NCBI GenBank assembly: GCA_029962745.1
Contig: CM057152.1
Location: 24,075,176 to 24,139,175 of the forward strand
Direction of reading: 5' to 3'
Origin: Echinometra lucunter
Taxonomy: Eukaryota > Echinodermata > Echinoidea > Camarodonta > Echinometridae
Length of the DNA stretch: 64,000 bases
In this document: positions 10,515 to 20,826 of the stretch, piece by piece
Layout of the letters: every line of letters starts with the position of its first letter
How positions within the stretch are numbered: the first letter of the stretch is position 1
Position numbers and translations under genes: made by a program
The notes under the pieces: generated by a model
Database searches by the model: none
What the model was told of the DNA's origin: nothing
The model's input: only the letters and a program-made list of their open reading frames with translations

Positions 10515-10867
10515 AGGTGCTTTCACACATGATGCGACAGTGTGGTAACACAGTGTGGCGCACCACTGTTTCGTCTTCACACATGGTGGGACTTTGTGTC
10601 ACCACATATGCTAATGAACGCGTCAACTCTCAGTAAAAGAGCATATTGTCAAAACTTGCGCAAGCAATGTCATGGCAACAGTTTTTGCGCTAACTTTTTA
10701 GAAATTTGATGGGTGCGTATTTTTTGTGTATCTAGGCAGCAAAACAAAAAAAATGTGTCCTGCCTCGGCGACATTTTTTGGTCGCCCTATACCCCATAGG
10801 CTTGTACACAAAAAAGTGTGGTGACACAGCCTGTTACCATACTGTCGCATCATGTGTGAAAGCACCT
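10515..10867. mobile_element. PIF/Harbinger-like MITE with TTA TSD and empty site
   Basis: TIRs AGGTGCTTTCACACATG (left) and their inverse (CATGTGTGAAAGCACCT, right) are flanked by TTA at 10512-10514 and 10868-10870. Complementarity extends about 45 bp (GATGCGACAGT...). The paralog near 52588 reads GGTATCCCTTATCAAAAGAA with one TTA and no insert. A 3-bp TTA duplication and TIRs of this form fit PIF/Harbinger MITEs. The interior is noncoding. Confidence 0.9.
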
Positions 10868-11190
10868 TTATAAAAAGAAAGCGTACATACATTAGCCCAA
10901 ACGAAAACACGCCCCACCCGATTTTTTCTTACATAATTTTGTTTTTCTGATTTCATCAGGGAAATTCACATTAGTCTTCGAAATACAGTTCTTTCCCACT
11001 CAACTGAATAAATTCATTTGCATTGAAGTCAACACAAGAGCAATTTCATGTAGCATTAAGCCAATTACTTGAAAAGGAGGTGGAAAAGGCAGTAGGCATT
11101 TTTTCATATACAATGCTGACAATGCGCCATTTTAGGATTTAAAAGGTATATGAAGTGAATGTTCTTACGATGGGTATCGATAGAACATTT
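10868..11190. other. Non-repeat flank, part of Z1
   Basis: The first ~165 bp (to about 11035) align with 52590-52760, and after that the two copies diverge completely. No feature recognised. Confidence 0.5.
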
Positions 11191-11195
11191 TTTAA

Positions 11196-11290
11196 TGGGG
11201 GTGGGGGGGGGGGGGGTCTAAGACCTAACCCAAATTGCCGACAGTTGTGCAGAATTCTACCCCCTCCCCCCCCCCCCCCCCCCCCCCCAC
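11196..11290. repeat. Poly-G run facing a poly-C run
   Basis: About 20 G at 11199-11217 and about 28 C at 11263-11288, separated by ~45 bp. The runs are complementary and could pair. Short tracts like these recur through the window inside transposon remnants. Confidence 0.85.
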
Positions 11291-11492
11291 ACACATTTTT
11301 GCTAGATTATCAACTAAGTTGTGTTTAATTTTTGGAAGCAAGAGAGGAGAGTGAGAAAAAAAATGTTGTGGTAGAAGTGATATTTGCCATCTAAATACAC
11401 TACATTTCTACATGTGCATAAAATCCAAATAGTTGACACGACCTTTGCTCCTGCGACAATTGTTCCTGTCTTAATTACTCAGAAGACTTAGC

Positions 11493-11580
11493 GTTAGGGT
11501 TAGGATTGTGATAGGGGTTTGGGTTCAGAATATATAATGTGAGGATAAGGATTAGGGTTAGTGTTAGGTTTGGGGTTAGG
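11493..11580 (+). repeat. Degenerate TTAGGG-like interstitial repeats
   Basis: GTTAGGGTTAGG near 11493 and ATTAGGGTTAGTGTTAGG with variants at 11551-11580, separated by irregular sequence. Only a few hexamers are exact, so this may be a short telomere-like tract or coincidence. Confidence 0.4.
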
Positions 11581-11629
11581 TATGGCTAAACAGATTTTCC
11601 ATTGGAGCACATGTCATGGAACCATGCAA

Positions 11630-12120
11630 TTATCATCCATCACCTCGCTGCCAAAATGACATTTGGGGCACCTCGATTGCCGAATTTGTTTGTGTTCCGA
11701 ACTTCATTCAGTTTCTAAATACTGAGATCAAGTGAAGCTGGAAAAACAGCCGACACTCTCTCACTGCAGAAGTGTTATTTCGTCACTGAATACACTTGTA
11801 TAACATAATCATATCATAGAATTTGATGACTTCGATGCCGAATATGACTCTATTTGGGCATCTGCCGATTTTCCCCCCTGATAGACTCTTGTTTCTAAAT
11901 ATCAAGAGAGCGAAACGAGCAAGGCATTCATACCTTCCTGTGAAAAGCGTTATTTCACCATACACCAGCCCCCCCCCCCCAAAAACCCCCCCCCCCCATA
12001 ATTAACCACCAATGCATCACCATCAACAACTACAAACCAACGCAAAAACTACATACCTTCGTACTCCTAAAATCTAAATGGTGATATATGATCACCTCGC
12101 TGTCAGATACAACTCTATTT
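11630..12120 (-). repeat. Diverged copies of the CGAGGTGACC satellite unit, inverted
   Basis: ATCACCTCGCTG appears near 11636 and 12090, with TTTGGGCACC/TTTGGGCATC and TTTCTAAATA nearby. These are complements of motifs in the ~150-bp units at 15640-16352. Units are strongly diverged and mixed with poly-C. One spot, 11940-11947 (GTGAAAAG), is the empty site of the hAT-like insertion at 53528. Confidence 0.5.
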
Positions 12121-12267
12121 GGGCGCATCATTTGCCGCATTCAGCCCCCACACCCTACTTCTAAAAAACAACCCATTTTTTATTGCATCGATCAGCAAAA
12201 TGCAACCAATGATTATTTGAAAATTTTATGTACACCTTCCTGTATAATTAAACACACCTAAGAATTA

Positions 12268-12627
12268 AAGGTTCAAATTTGCACCATTCAAATGCAACAT
12301 TTGGAGCTGCTTCATGCGTACAACTCTGCGCCCAAAGGAGCATTATGCACCATTAAGGGTGCAGTGAGCTACATTTGCACCCCTAAGGGAGCAGACTTGT
12401 ACCCTTACGAAGGTGCAAATTTGCATCTTTTGAATGCAAACAATTTCGGCACCCTTAAAGGTACAACTATATGCAACTATGCAACTTTAAGGGTGCACCT
12501 CTATCTGAGGGTGCAAACAATTAAGTACAAAAGGGTGCATCTTCGCGCCTTTTACTATAGGGTGCAAGATTGCACCACAAAAGGTGCTGCCATTGCTGCA
12601 TTTAGGGTGCGAAATTGAACCTTTTTA
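12268..12627. mobile_element. MITE with TIRs AAGGTTCAA and internal GGTGCA repeats
   Basis: Begins AAGGTTCAAATTTGCACC and ends with the inverse (GGTGCGAAATTGAACCTT). TTA at both borders is compatible with a 3-bp TSD. The interior is filled with AAGGGTGCA/TGCACCCTT motifs in both orientations. A shorter paralog lies at 56684-56985. The open frame across it only reflects the repeats. Confidence 0.7.
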
Positions 12628-12756
12628 TTCTAGCGTGAAGGATAATCTGGCAACTTGGTGTTAAAATATGTGCTTCTCTATGGTGGACTAAGAAGGTGCT
12701 TCATGCTGCCCCAAACCATAGCTGGTGTTTCTAGATTTCATCAGAGAGTGGATTTA

Positions 12757-14231
12757 CAGACCAATTTCACAACGCAAGAGGGCAGCAGACTGTTCGACAC
12801 AGTTCGACATACTGCTGTATGTGGGCGCTCCAACTTTTATAGTACACAAGTCAATAGCGCGTTATGTACATTCGTTCGATTTTTTGTGGGGTCTATTTTG
12901 ACCAATATATGCAGATTTCTTTTAATATTTGCAATGAGAAATTGTCAGGGAAGTTCAGGTCGCAGCTGTGCAGTGCTCAAATGCCAAAGAATTTGAGAAA
13001 GTTTAAAAATTGGAAGCTAACTGAGTGCGAAATTCACTCGTTTTTGATTCATGAAGCCTGTTTTCGTGAGGTTTCCGTAAGCAATGCGAAGAAATCCGTC
13101 GCCAGTGGGTAAAAATATCAACAGAAGGACTTTGAAGTCAAGAAACATTATCATTATGTACTTTGGCGTAAAATTTAATGAGTGAAAACATGACTTTGTA
13201 AACAGGGTAAAGGCCCCCTCACACCTAACCGAATTGCCTGAAATGTGCCTTGCGATGGCTGGCGAAAGGCATTTAAAAAAAATCGTTTTCAATGGTAACT
13301 GATAGTAAATCATATTTAACCTTCGTTTTGGGTTCGTACACCTGCTGAACTAACGGCTGCGATTATTCAAATTCGCGCGGAAATTTTGAACATGTTTAAA
13401 ATTTCCCGACGAATTGAAAAATCTTTGGTCATCTGTTTGAATTCGCATCTCTTATTTAGTCCGCGGTAATCGTTCGTTTATCGTTCGTGTGTTATTGTCG
13501 CGCATAGTCGCTCATCGGGCTTTGGCCAAAGTGGACCGATCTCGAAAGAACCCTTAACGAAGCAACACGATGACAAACGCCCGATCTATTCCCTCGTCTT
13601 CGTTTCTAATCGCACGCCATATCAAACCATTGCTTACTGTTCGTTCGTCTTATTGGGTTATATCAACCCTTCGCTCGCCTTCGGCTGCAATTTACTCAAA
13701 GAGGTGCACCGAAAAATCGATATCCTTCGCATGTCATATTTATCCTTCGCTTACCGTTCGTTGATAAAATTTGACAATAGTTACTGATCGCATGATTTGA
13801 TGGAAATTTTATTTGAATTCGTTGAATTCGCGTGCATTTCGTGCATTTTTCCCATTCGTCACCCTTCGTCCGCCTACATTCGGTCAGGTGTGAGGGGGCC
13901 TTAAGATTGAGGGCTCCCGTTTACTACGGCTTCTATGCTGCAATCGAACTTATACTGACAAACTAAGTTTAAAAAAACTATCGAAAGTAGAAAAATACAT
14001 TATACCTTCATCTGTCAGATATGGCCATTGTCTTACCTCATCTACCCATGTATCCATGCTTTATTTTATTGATCTAGAATAAAGTAAATGGAACAATATT
14101 AGGGCATATCTCATATCTTACATTCCTTTTGTACACAGAGCCAATCGCGGTCAGCGTGCTTGCCCACCACAGCAATGGCGTCGCCAATATAGAGCCAAAT
14201 ACTAGTACATAAACCAGAGGTGAAATTGGTC
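12757..14231. mobile_element. TA-flanked element with AGACCAATTTCAC ends, empty in paralog
   Basis: Left end CAGACCAATTTCAC, right end GTGAAATTGGTC. The paralog at ~57110 reads GTGGATTTATACGATA. Joining the two flanks of this copy reproduces that site with a TA duplicated, so the TSD is TA. The 1,475-bp interior has no transposase, carries a nested Harbinger-like element and has several short frames without recognisable domains. Confidence 0.8.
13211..13901. mobile_element. Harbinger-like element nested in the TA element
   Basis: TIRs of ~23 bp with one mismatch (AGGCCCCCTCACACCT... / ...AGGTGTGAGGGGGCCT), flanked by TAA at 13208-13210 and 13902-13904. A 3-bp TAA/TTA duplication is typical of PIF/Harbinger. 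The interior is rich in TTCGTTCGT and TTCGAATTCG-like motifs. The terminal motif resembles that of the MITE at 29832. Confidence 0.8.
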
Positions 14232-14374
14232 TATACGATATAACACTTTGGATTTTATGAGGAGACAGAGAGAGAGAGAAAAAGAGAAAAGTCGGATTTT
14301 CCACACTGAAAACAGGTTCTATAATCCATGGTATCTCCATTCTTGTAGCTCACATTTTTTGAGAAACTTCTGTT

Positions 14375-14540
14375 AATTTCTCTGTCCTTCTTCCTTTTTT
14401 TCCTCTCTCTTTCCTTCTTTTATTTTTATTTTTCCTTTCCGTCCTCTTCCTTTTTCTTTTTCCTCTCCTTTATATTCCTTCTTATATATTTCCCTCCTAT
14501 TGCCTCCTGTTCCTTTCCTTTCTTTTCCTTTCCTTTATTT
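14375..14540. repeat. Polypyrimidine tract
   Basis: TTCCTTTCC-type repeats, conserved as a block with 57255-57412. The paralogs differ mainly by small insertions and deletions inside the tract. Confidence 0.85.
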
Positions 14541-15124
14541 GCCGACAGACGTGGCGCAATTGCCGACGTAAATTTTGCGGGGGAGGGGTATAACGCCCTA
14601 TCCCTCCCCTTTTAAGACTCCCTCGTTTCTCACTTTCAAAGAACTTCTGTAAATGCATCTGTGCCAAGCTATATGTACCTGCTTTCCACCATAAGACAAT
14701 TGTCATATTAGAAACTATTAATGCGCGTCATGAAGTGATTGACATTAAATTCTTGCTTTTGAAATGTGATAAGGGACAGCTTGGATAAATCATTAAATCT
14801 TCTTTAGATTTTATAATTTGATGACTCCATACGTAAAATTAAAACAAGAGAATCTTTCCAAGTGATGAATCATGCATTTTAAAGAGAGAGTAATTGATTA
14901 AATGGTATCAAAGACATCATCTGCAAAAGTTTCAGACCACGCTTTAAAAATTCAATGAATTAAAGGGGGAAAAAGCATATTCATTTTCAAAAAATACTTA
15001 TTTTCAACTCATTCATGTAGGCTTATACCATTACTCTTGCGCTAATGACCACTGTAGTAAATGTGTTAATAATATGTAATAATTCAGTGAGACAAAAGAA
15101 TGCATTCCCAATTAGTGAAATATA
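14541..15124. other. Z-block sequence without a recognised feature
   Basis: Aligns almost base for base with 57413-57999. It has no coding or RNA features and appears to be old unique or unrecognised repeat sequence carried with the duplication. Confidence 0.55.
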
Positions 15125-15255
15125 CAGGGTGTATAAAAAAAGATACTCTTTTGAAAACATTCTACAAATTATATTTCAAAATATTTCGAAGAGTTTTTCA
15201 TGTTGATAGATGCCCCGTAGGCTCATCTATCAAGTGCCACTCACAAAACATATTT
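15125..15255 (+). mobile_element. Left TIR of a TA-flanked element whose right end is missing here
   Basis: Starts CAGGGTGTATAAAAAAAG after TATA and matches the left TIR of the complete element at 58000-60906. The matching right TIR is absent because this copy jumps at ~18648 to sequence that in the paralog lies beyond the element's right end. It is either a deletion or an alternative state of the locus. Confidence 0.7.
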
Positions 15256-15368
15256 TAATTCACGTTTGGCCGAACACCGACTGTTTATGTTCATATTGTG
15301 AAAAATTATCTTTGTCAAATTGAAAGAAGAAGGACTCTAAACCAGCAGTCTAAACAAGTACTCCCATC

Positions 15369-15530
15369 ACTGGCGTAGCTAAGGGAGCAGGCCCCTGGGA
15401 GCCGGGGGTGCTAGGGGTGTTGCAGCACCCCTCAGAAGACTTAATCTGGGTGGGGGTGCTGCAGCACCCCCCGATTTCTATGAGGGGTAACACGGGAATC
15501 CATCAGAATAAGTTCATTTGGGCAGCGAGT
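15369..15530. repeat. hAT-like terminus plus 20-bp palindrome
   Basis: CACTGGCGTAGCTAAGGG at 15369 looks like a hAT-type terminus. It is followed by G-rich sequence, a near palindrome (GGGTGTTGCAGCACCC) and, at 15452-15471, the perfect palindrome GGGGGTGCTGCAGCACCCCC. The paralog at 58248-58365 keeps this arrangement with changes in the palindrome's flanks. Confidence 0.6.
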
Positions 15531-15639
15531 CGTCCCACTATCCTGGAATTCTGCAGGAAGATGTACATTATAAAAGTCATCTATTATATTACGGTGACTT
15601 TTTAAAGAAAATAGAGCTTTTGTAGGTAAAGCTTACTTC

Positions 15640-16352
15640 ACTCTCTTTTAGAAACAAAATGGTTTAGGACAGCAAGCTAGGTGCCCAAATAGCTTCATAT
15701 TCGGCAGGTAGGTGATCGAATATAATTAGCATTTAGATATCTTATAGAGGATTTATTTGATGACGACAATGAAAAAAAAATCTCGCTCGCTACGCTCGAT
15801 TGTATGATATTTAGATACAGAATGGTTGGGAAAGCAAACGAATTCGGCAAGTGAGGTGACCAATTTCAGATATCTTATAAGCCCATAGTGTATTTTGATG
15901 ACGAATTATCACTTCTACTTTTAAAAAAGTGCATATTTTTCCTCGCTCGCTGCGCTCGCTCTCATGATATTTAGATACAAGATGGTTTGGAAAGCAAACG
16001 AATTCGGCAAGCGAGGTGACCGAATTTAAATATCTGATAGGCCCATAATGTATTTTGATGACGAATTATGATTTCTATCTACAAAAAGTGTATATTTTTC
16101 CTCGCTCGTATGATATTAAGATACATGATGTTTTAGGAAAACAAAAAAGAAATCCGGCCAGTGAGGTGACCGAATGTACATCTAAAATTTTTGATTTAAT
16201 GTTTTTCGATGACGAAATAATCCTTTCATCGTCAAAAATGTATTTTAACTTGCTCGCTTGTAATATTTATAAACAGGGGTGTTTTCCGAGAAAGCAAACG
16301 ATTAGTGGACCAGCAAAGTGCCAAAATAAAGTCACATTTGGCAGCAAGGTGA
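15640..16352 (+). repeat. Satellite-like array of ~150-bp units
   Basis: About five diverged direct units. Each runs: CTCGCTCGCT(A/G)CGCTCG, a TATGATATTTAGATAC block, GGTTTGGAAAGCAAACGA, ATTCGGCAAGCGAGGTGACC, then GTGTATTTTGATGACGA. The paralog at 58600-59175 has one unit fewer. Isolated diverged units occur at 17344-17570, 31973-32165 and 48700-48890, and inverted at 11.6-12.1 kb. Frames across it are repeat translations. Confidence 0.85.
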
Positions 16353-16356
16353 CCAT

Positions 16357-17339
16357 TGTTATGAATCCAGGACCGCTTGTGTAAAAATTTGTTACCCTTA
16401 TCCATTATCATTACTCCTGAATTGTCATTTATTGAATCGCAACCCACACGACAGATGTTCAGTCAAAGGGTTAATGCAAATTAGACGGAATGATAAAAGA
16501 CCGTGCATTTGCCTATAGAAAAGGGCAGGGGGAAAAGGAATACGAGCAGAGAGGAAGAGACTCGAAGAAAAAGCCGAGGAGACGTGATTTTTTTTTTCAA
16601 AAAAACGTTCATATTTTTGTTTGACGTTGAAACTGACTTAGATATCTGGAGTTCTGGAACTGGAAATAGTTTTCCAGACATCATGTATTTATCCATGAAC
16701 TGAGTTTTAATATATCTAGATCAACAATCTGAGTTGAATGAATTCAATGTGAGACTTTGAAGTTTAGTTTACCGCCGACAGAGAGAAACTAGTAAGACCA
16801 AGCCCGTATCCGCCTGGACTTATGTGTCGTCTCTACGAGCCAGCCCCAGAGAGATGGACGGGAATAGCGGTTCTAAACGTCGATATCCTGTTGTCATTAA
16901 ACTGAACTTGGAGCTGCTCTCGCCTTTTGGACTATGATTTTTAGCGTCAATACACACCTCGTGAACTTCATCATGTGGATTGTCAATATTACTTTACACC
17001 AACCGGCCCCAACGTTTCTCCCTATCTTTAAGTAAGTCATTTATAGCCGGCTTAATTTTAATTCAACTTGTTCAATATAAGATTGAAGCTTATGATTATC
17101 TACAGGTCAAATCATTAATGTTGTCAGATATCTAGATTTGAAAAAGTCATTCATATCCACTACTGATATAAAAGCATAACTTATGTATCTTGACTTTGTG
17201 GAAATGTGAACCAATCTTTTCATAGTGTCTTCATTAAAAATCCGAAATAGGATGATATTTCTTTTCTATGAATGCAAATTTGACTGTCTCTTTGCTCATT
17301 ATTATCGAGTAATGTCGAGATATATTTGCCGTCGTAACA
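16357..17339 (+). mobile_element. Solo LTR, 983 bp, with CCAT TSD and empty site
   Basis: Begins TGTTATG and ends CGTAACA, giving the TG...CA and short TGTTA/TAACA inverted ends usual for LTRs. CCAT flanks both sides (16353-16356, 17340-17343). The paralog at ~59176 reads GTGACCATATAATTC with one CCAT and no insert. Plausible LTR signals are an AT-rich box near 16708 and a polyadenylation-like ATTAAA near 16897, hence the + orientation. No retroviral genes flank it, so it is a solo LTR left by recombination. Its family (Gypsy, BEL or other) cannot be decided here. Confidence 0.85.
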
Positions 17340-17343
17340 CCAT

Positions 17344-17570
17344 ATAATTCAGATTCAGGCCTACAGTGTATTTTGATGACAAAATAACACTTCTTTCATA
17401 ACAAGAATGGCTATTTTTGGCTCACTCGCTCCAGATATCTTATAGGCCCACAGTGTATTTTGATTAAAAAAATAACACTTCAATCTTTCTTATAAAACAA
17501 GAAGTTTCAGGAAGTCCTTATTTTCAGCTCGCTCGTTTCGCTCGCTCGCAGAGTTTGAAAACAGGGTGGT
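17344..17570 (+). repeat. Further diverged satellite units
   Basis: Two partial units (GTGTATTTTGATGACAAAA; CTCGCTCGTTTCGCTCGCTC) continue the array beyond the solo LTR. The Z2 paralog keeps only the first (59179-59262), and about 415 bp from 17431 to 17845 are absent there. Confidence 0.7.
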
Positions 17571-17849
17571 TCATAATCTAGGAAGAAGTGTCATGCCCCT
17601 CCCCCCCAAAAAAAAAAAAAGAAAAAAAATAATAAAAAAAAAGCTCCGTGGCCCCTAGTGTTCCATTAAGATAATAAAAACATTTGTGATGTAGTTTGTG
17701 TTTTGTGTAAGAGGGAGGCGGTACTTGGATTAGACTTAGAATGCAGCATAACTGTACACTCCCCCTTCATGTTCGCCGAATAGTGAAACACTGCTTGCTT
17801 AAGGTGTGGCTCAGGCCAGGCTCAGCACCCCCTGTGAAAAAATCGTTCC

Positions 17850-18348
17850 CAGTGGCCTGTAAGGGGGCACAAGGGGGCCATGCCCCCCCCCCGTTGAATG
17901 GCTAGCAAAAAAAAAAAAAAAAAGATAATTTTCTTTTAAAACATTCACCCCCCCCAAAAAAAAAAAAACTTTCATCGAGTCCACTTCACATAACTTACCC
18001 ATCTCCTACCCTTCGAAATGAAAGTAAAACGAAAATATGCCACTTATATAAGTTTTATAATACTGAATTTAGGAGTGCAGAAAATGTCATTTTCATGCAC
18101 GAATTTTCACAAATCTCCCTACCTTGGGAGGGGGATACCCCCCTCCCACAGCCTCCTCCAGCGCGGTCGCCTCGCTTCCTCGCCTTGCCCCCCCCCCCCC
18201 ATATGCCACTTCTCATATAAGTTACCCCTAAAACTGAATTTAGTGCGGAGAAATGTCATATTCATGCACGAATTTTCAAAGATCTCCCACCCTCGCCTTG
18301 CCCCCCCCCCCCCCCCCCCCCCGTTGAAAATTCCTGGCTACACCAGGG
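17850..18348. mobile_element. C-rich hAT-like remnant with two internal ~160-bp units
   Basis: Left boundary CAGTGGCCTGTAAGGGGG; right boundary, read inward, resembles CACTGGCGTAGCC in the Z2 copy. Two tandem units each contain ATATGCCACTT, ATAAGTT, ATGTCATTTTCATGCACGAA and CTCCCACC, ending in poly-C. I could not match an 8-bp TSD, so family assignment is tentative. Paralog 59266-59748. Confidence 0.5.
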
Positions 18349-18394
18349 ACTCCCATTCAAAGAAATTGCTCTTTACCGCAGAGGTACCCGACTG

Positions 18395-18640
18395 CCTGAC
18401 AGGTTGAATGACTGATCGATTGTTTGGGCATTTATTTGTCAATGATTAGATCAGTCAATAATTGATGGGCTGTTGAGTAAATGACTACTTTATTGACTGA
18501 CTGGTTGATTAACTGACTGGTTGGCTTAATGGTTGAATGACTGACTGCATGATGCATTTACTGACTTATCTTTCGTTTGATGTATTAATGGGCTGATTGT
18601 TGATTGATTTTTAATTCATTAATGAATGACTGATTGAATG
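18395..18640. repeat. Irregular TGACTGAT/GATTGATT tetranucleotide-based array
   Basis: Loose repeats of GACTGATT, TTGATTGATT and TGACTGACTGG. The paralog at 59795-60035 has the same array followed by an inverted copy at 60305-60660 that is missing here. Confidence 0.75.
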
Positions 18641-18654
18641 AGTGAATGATTCGA

Positions 18655-18860
18655 ATGATAGAAAAAGCGGTAATAGGTAAAAAGGGAGGGGGGTAGTCTA
18701 CCAGCTAAAGCCTCGTAGAAGTGGAAAGTGTTTGTTATATTTTGTTTTTTCTTCTTATAGTTTTCATTTCTAATTTTTGTTATGCTTCCCAACAGGTGGC
18801 GCTGTACCACTTTACAAGTTATATTGGGTTTTGTGGCCGTGTGAGGGTGTGCGTATACAT
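18655..18860 (+). repeat. Dispersed repeat with GGTGGCGCTGTACCACTT core
   Basis: One of four copies in the window (also 21390-21640, 37320-37575, 60968-61195). All share GAAAAAGCGGTA near the start, GGGGGTAGTCTA, TTTTGTTATGCTTCCCAA and the GGTGGCGCTGTAC core, then a GTGTGAGGGTGTGCG stretch. It occurs both in Z blocks and at the start of Y blocks, so it is a genuine repeat family and not only a by-product of the block duplication. Confidence 0.7.
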
Positions 18861-18980
18861 GTTTTATCATAGAATTATTATAAATGGAATACCGACGGTC
18901 ATGGGCCCTTTGAAATACCAGTTCAGCCGCGAAGTTTAATTTACATAAGACAATAATTGCCACTGCCTTCTGATCATATC

Positions 18981-19357
18981 CCCAGCTGGCACAAAAACAT
19001 CATAATATTATTATAATCATGTTTGCTAAAGGTTATGAAAATATTTTTAAAATGTTAAAATGTATGGTCTTGTGATTATCAAGAAAACATTTTTATATAA
19101 AATTTTTACAATAACATTCTAAAGATGTTATTAAAATCTTTATGCTATCTTGGAAACATTACAATATTTCAAAAACATCGAGAAAATGTTTGAAAAATTT
19201 TATGATTAAAACATTTTGGACAAAACATTATAAAAATGTTAAACATGAGGAATATAATGTTGTATTAATGTTATCAAAACGTTATCAAAAAACATTATTT
19301 GGAAAACACTTCCGAGACCTTTTGGAAATGTTATAAAAACATTATGTGCTAGCTGGG
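18981..19357. mobile_element. MITE with CCCAGCTGGCAC ends and AACATTTT-rich interior
   Basis: Left CCCAGCTGGCAC and right inverse GTGCTAGCTGGG are ~12-bp TIRs with one mismatch. The interior repeats AAAATGTT and AACATTTT many times in both orientations. The paralog 61314-61701 has the same ends and length class. TSD unclear (AT at most). Confidence 0.7.
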
Positions 19358-20149
19358 ATGTGCAGCTTAATGAAAACGAATGTTTTGACAATAATGATTG
19401 CGTAAGCATGTTCAGTCACTGACAAAGGAGCAGATACTCTCATTTCAGTTTTGTTTTAGCTGGTGTGCTCTTGTAGAATGTGTCTTTGATTCAGAGAACT
19501 GCTAGGGGAGCAAAAAACCTGAGAACATGTTAATCTTTGTGATACTGATTCGCACGCTCTCACGCACACGGGTATTTAACAACGAGATGGACATGATCTT
19601 CCTAAGATCCGTGCATCATACTTCTGGAAAACTAAGAGAAAAATGGGAAAAACAGTTTTAGAAATACCTCTATCTTGTAATATTCATACAATTTTCAAGA
19701 TGAAACACATAGATCAGTGAATTAAAACTGTTAAGAAGAACTGCACATTGATTTTCCATGATTTAACCGATTTATTATTTTCTGCACACTTACAACTTAT
19801 TTCAAATCACTGTCTCTATCTATTTACCGGCGGACCTTGTAAGATCAAACTTGAGAAATATGTAGAGAATGTTACTGAGATGGCTTTGACAGTCACAATT
19901 GCATGAATTAATTAACGTTCATGTCCGTATGCAGGGGGGGGGGCAGGGGGGGGGCAGTTGCCTTCAGAAATACTCACATTTTTTCACTGAAAAGTTTTTA
20001 TGAAATCCACGAAAAACTGCCCCAAATCCTTCAATTTCACATTTAAAAATGTAAAAGCGCCCTTGTGACCAGCTTGGTCGCTTCGCTCTCTCACTTTTGA
20101 GTTTCTTCGAAAATCTTTACGCGTTTGCCCCCCAGGCCCTGATCTTGAC
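19358..20149. other. Z-block sequence without a recognised feature
   Basis: Aligns with 61702-62540. Contains two short G runs near 19935 that the paralog lacks, and a GTCGCTTCGCTC motif near 20076. No gene evidence. Confidence 0.55.
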
Positions 20150-20412
20150 TGTCATCATCACCATAATCATCATCATCATCATCTTCATCATCATCACCAC
20201 CACCACCACCACCACCATCACTATGATCATCACCATCATCCTAACCATCATCATCATCGTCACCACCACCACCATCATCACCATGATCATCACCATCATC
20301 CTAACCATCATCATCATCACCATCATCAGTATCATCAACATCATCATCATCATAATCCCCATCATCATTATCGTTGCCATCATCATCACCCTCGTCCTTA
20401 TCATCATTATAG
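20150..20412. repeat. (CAT/CAC)n trinucleotide array
   Basis: About 260 bp of CATCAT, CACCAC and ATCATC with an internal ~70-bp duplication (CACCATGATCATCACC...). The Z2 paralog at 62545-62585 has only ~40 bp. Open frames on both strands reflect the periodicity. Confidence 0.9.
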
Positions 20413-20522
20413 AAAAAGCAACATCATAATTCTCATCAAAATTACATCAAATCAAAACAGAAATCGACGTGGGAAATAATGTTTTGGCCGAAAGCAAGTT
20501 TGTTTTTTGTTTTGTTTTTTTT

Positions 20523-20648
20523 TTAGTAATGTTTTATTCCTTCCTTTTGAAATCAATATTACATTTCATGGAACAATCACAATAAGTCACATATAGTTGT
20601 TTATATACAAGGAAAATTAATGAAATACATTTATATCAATATAAACAC
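20523..20648. repeat. ~125-bp repeat shared with 37086-37208
   Basis: Shared run includes TCAATATTACATTTCATGG, CAATAAGTCACATATAG and CAAGGAAAATTAATG, ending AATATAAACACAA. Both copies sit just upstream of a Y block, so this is the outermost piece of Y homology, separated from the main block here by later insertions (20649-21360). Confidence 0.75.
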
Positions 20649-20696
20649 AATGCATACCCCTCGTCTCCCCCCCCCCCCTGTCTACGCCCCTGTACC
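20649..20696 (-). mobile_element. Terminal stub of the CAGGGGCGTAGACAG hAT-like family
   Basis: Reads, on the minus strand, CAGGGGCGTAGACAG, then poly-G, then GACGAGGGGTATGCAT. This is the left end of the family also present at 43311 and 53977. It is truncated after ~45 bp, and the Y2 paralog lacks it. Confidence 0.7.
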
Positions 20697-20826
20697 CATG
20701 AAATTATCAATCATGGTTTGAAAAATACGATTTTTCCATTTTGCGTTCCACACGATTTCTGTTGCACAACGACAAAGAACTAAGACGCCTAGACAGGTGA
20801 TCATAAATCATGTATGATTCTTGATA

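Noticed and set aside
11493..11580. Chromosome-end telomere
   Set aside because: Only a few exact TTAGGG units amid irregular sequence, interior to a scaffold. At most an interstitial trace.
16853..16936. Short frame starting MDGNSGSKRRYPVV as a possible exon
   Set aside because: Only 27 codons and wholly inside the solo LTR, absent from the paralog.
20097..20429. 110-codon Ile/Thr-rich frame and its Met-rich complement
   Set aside because: Translation of a CAT/CAC trinucleotide array, absent as an array in Z2.
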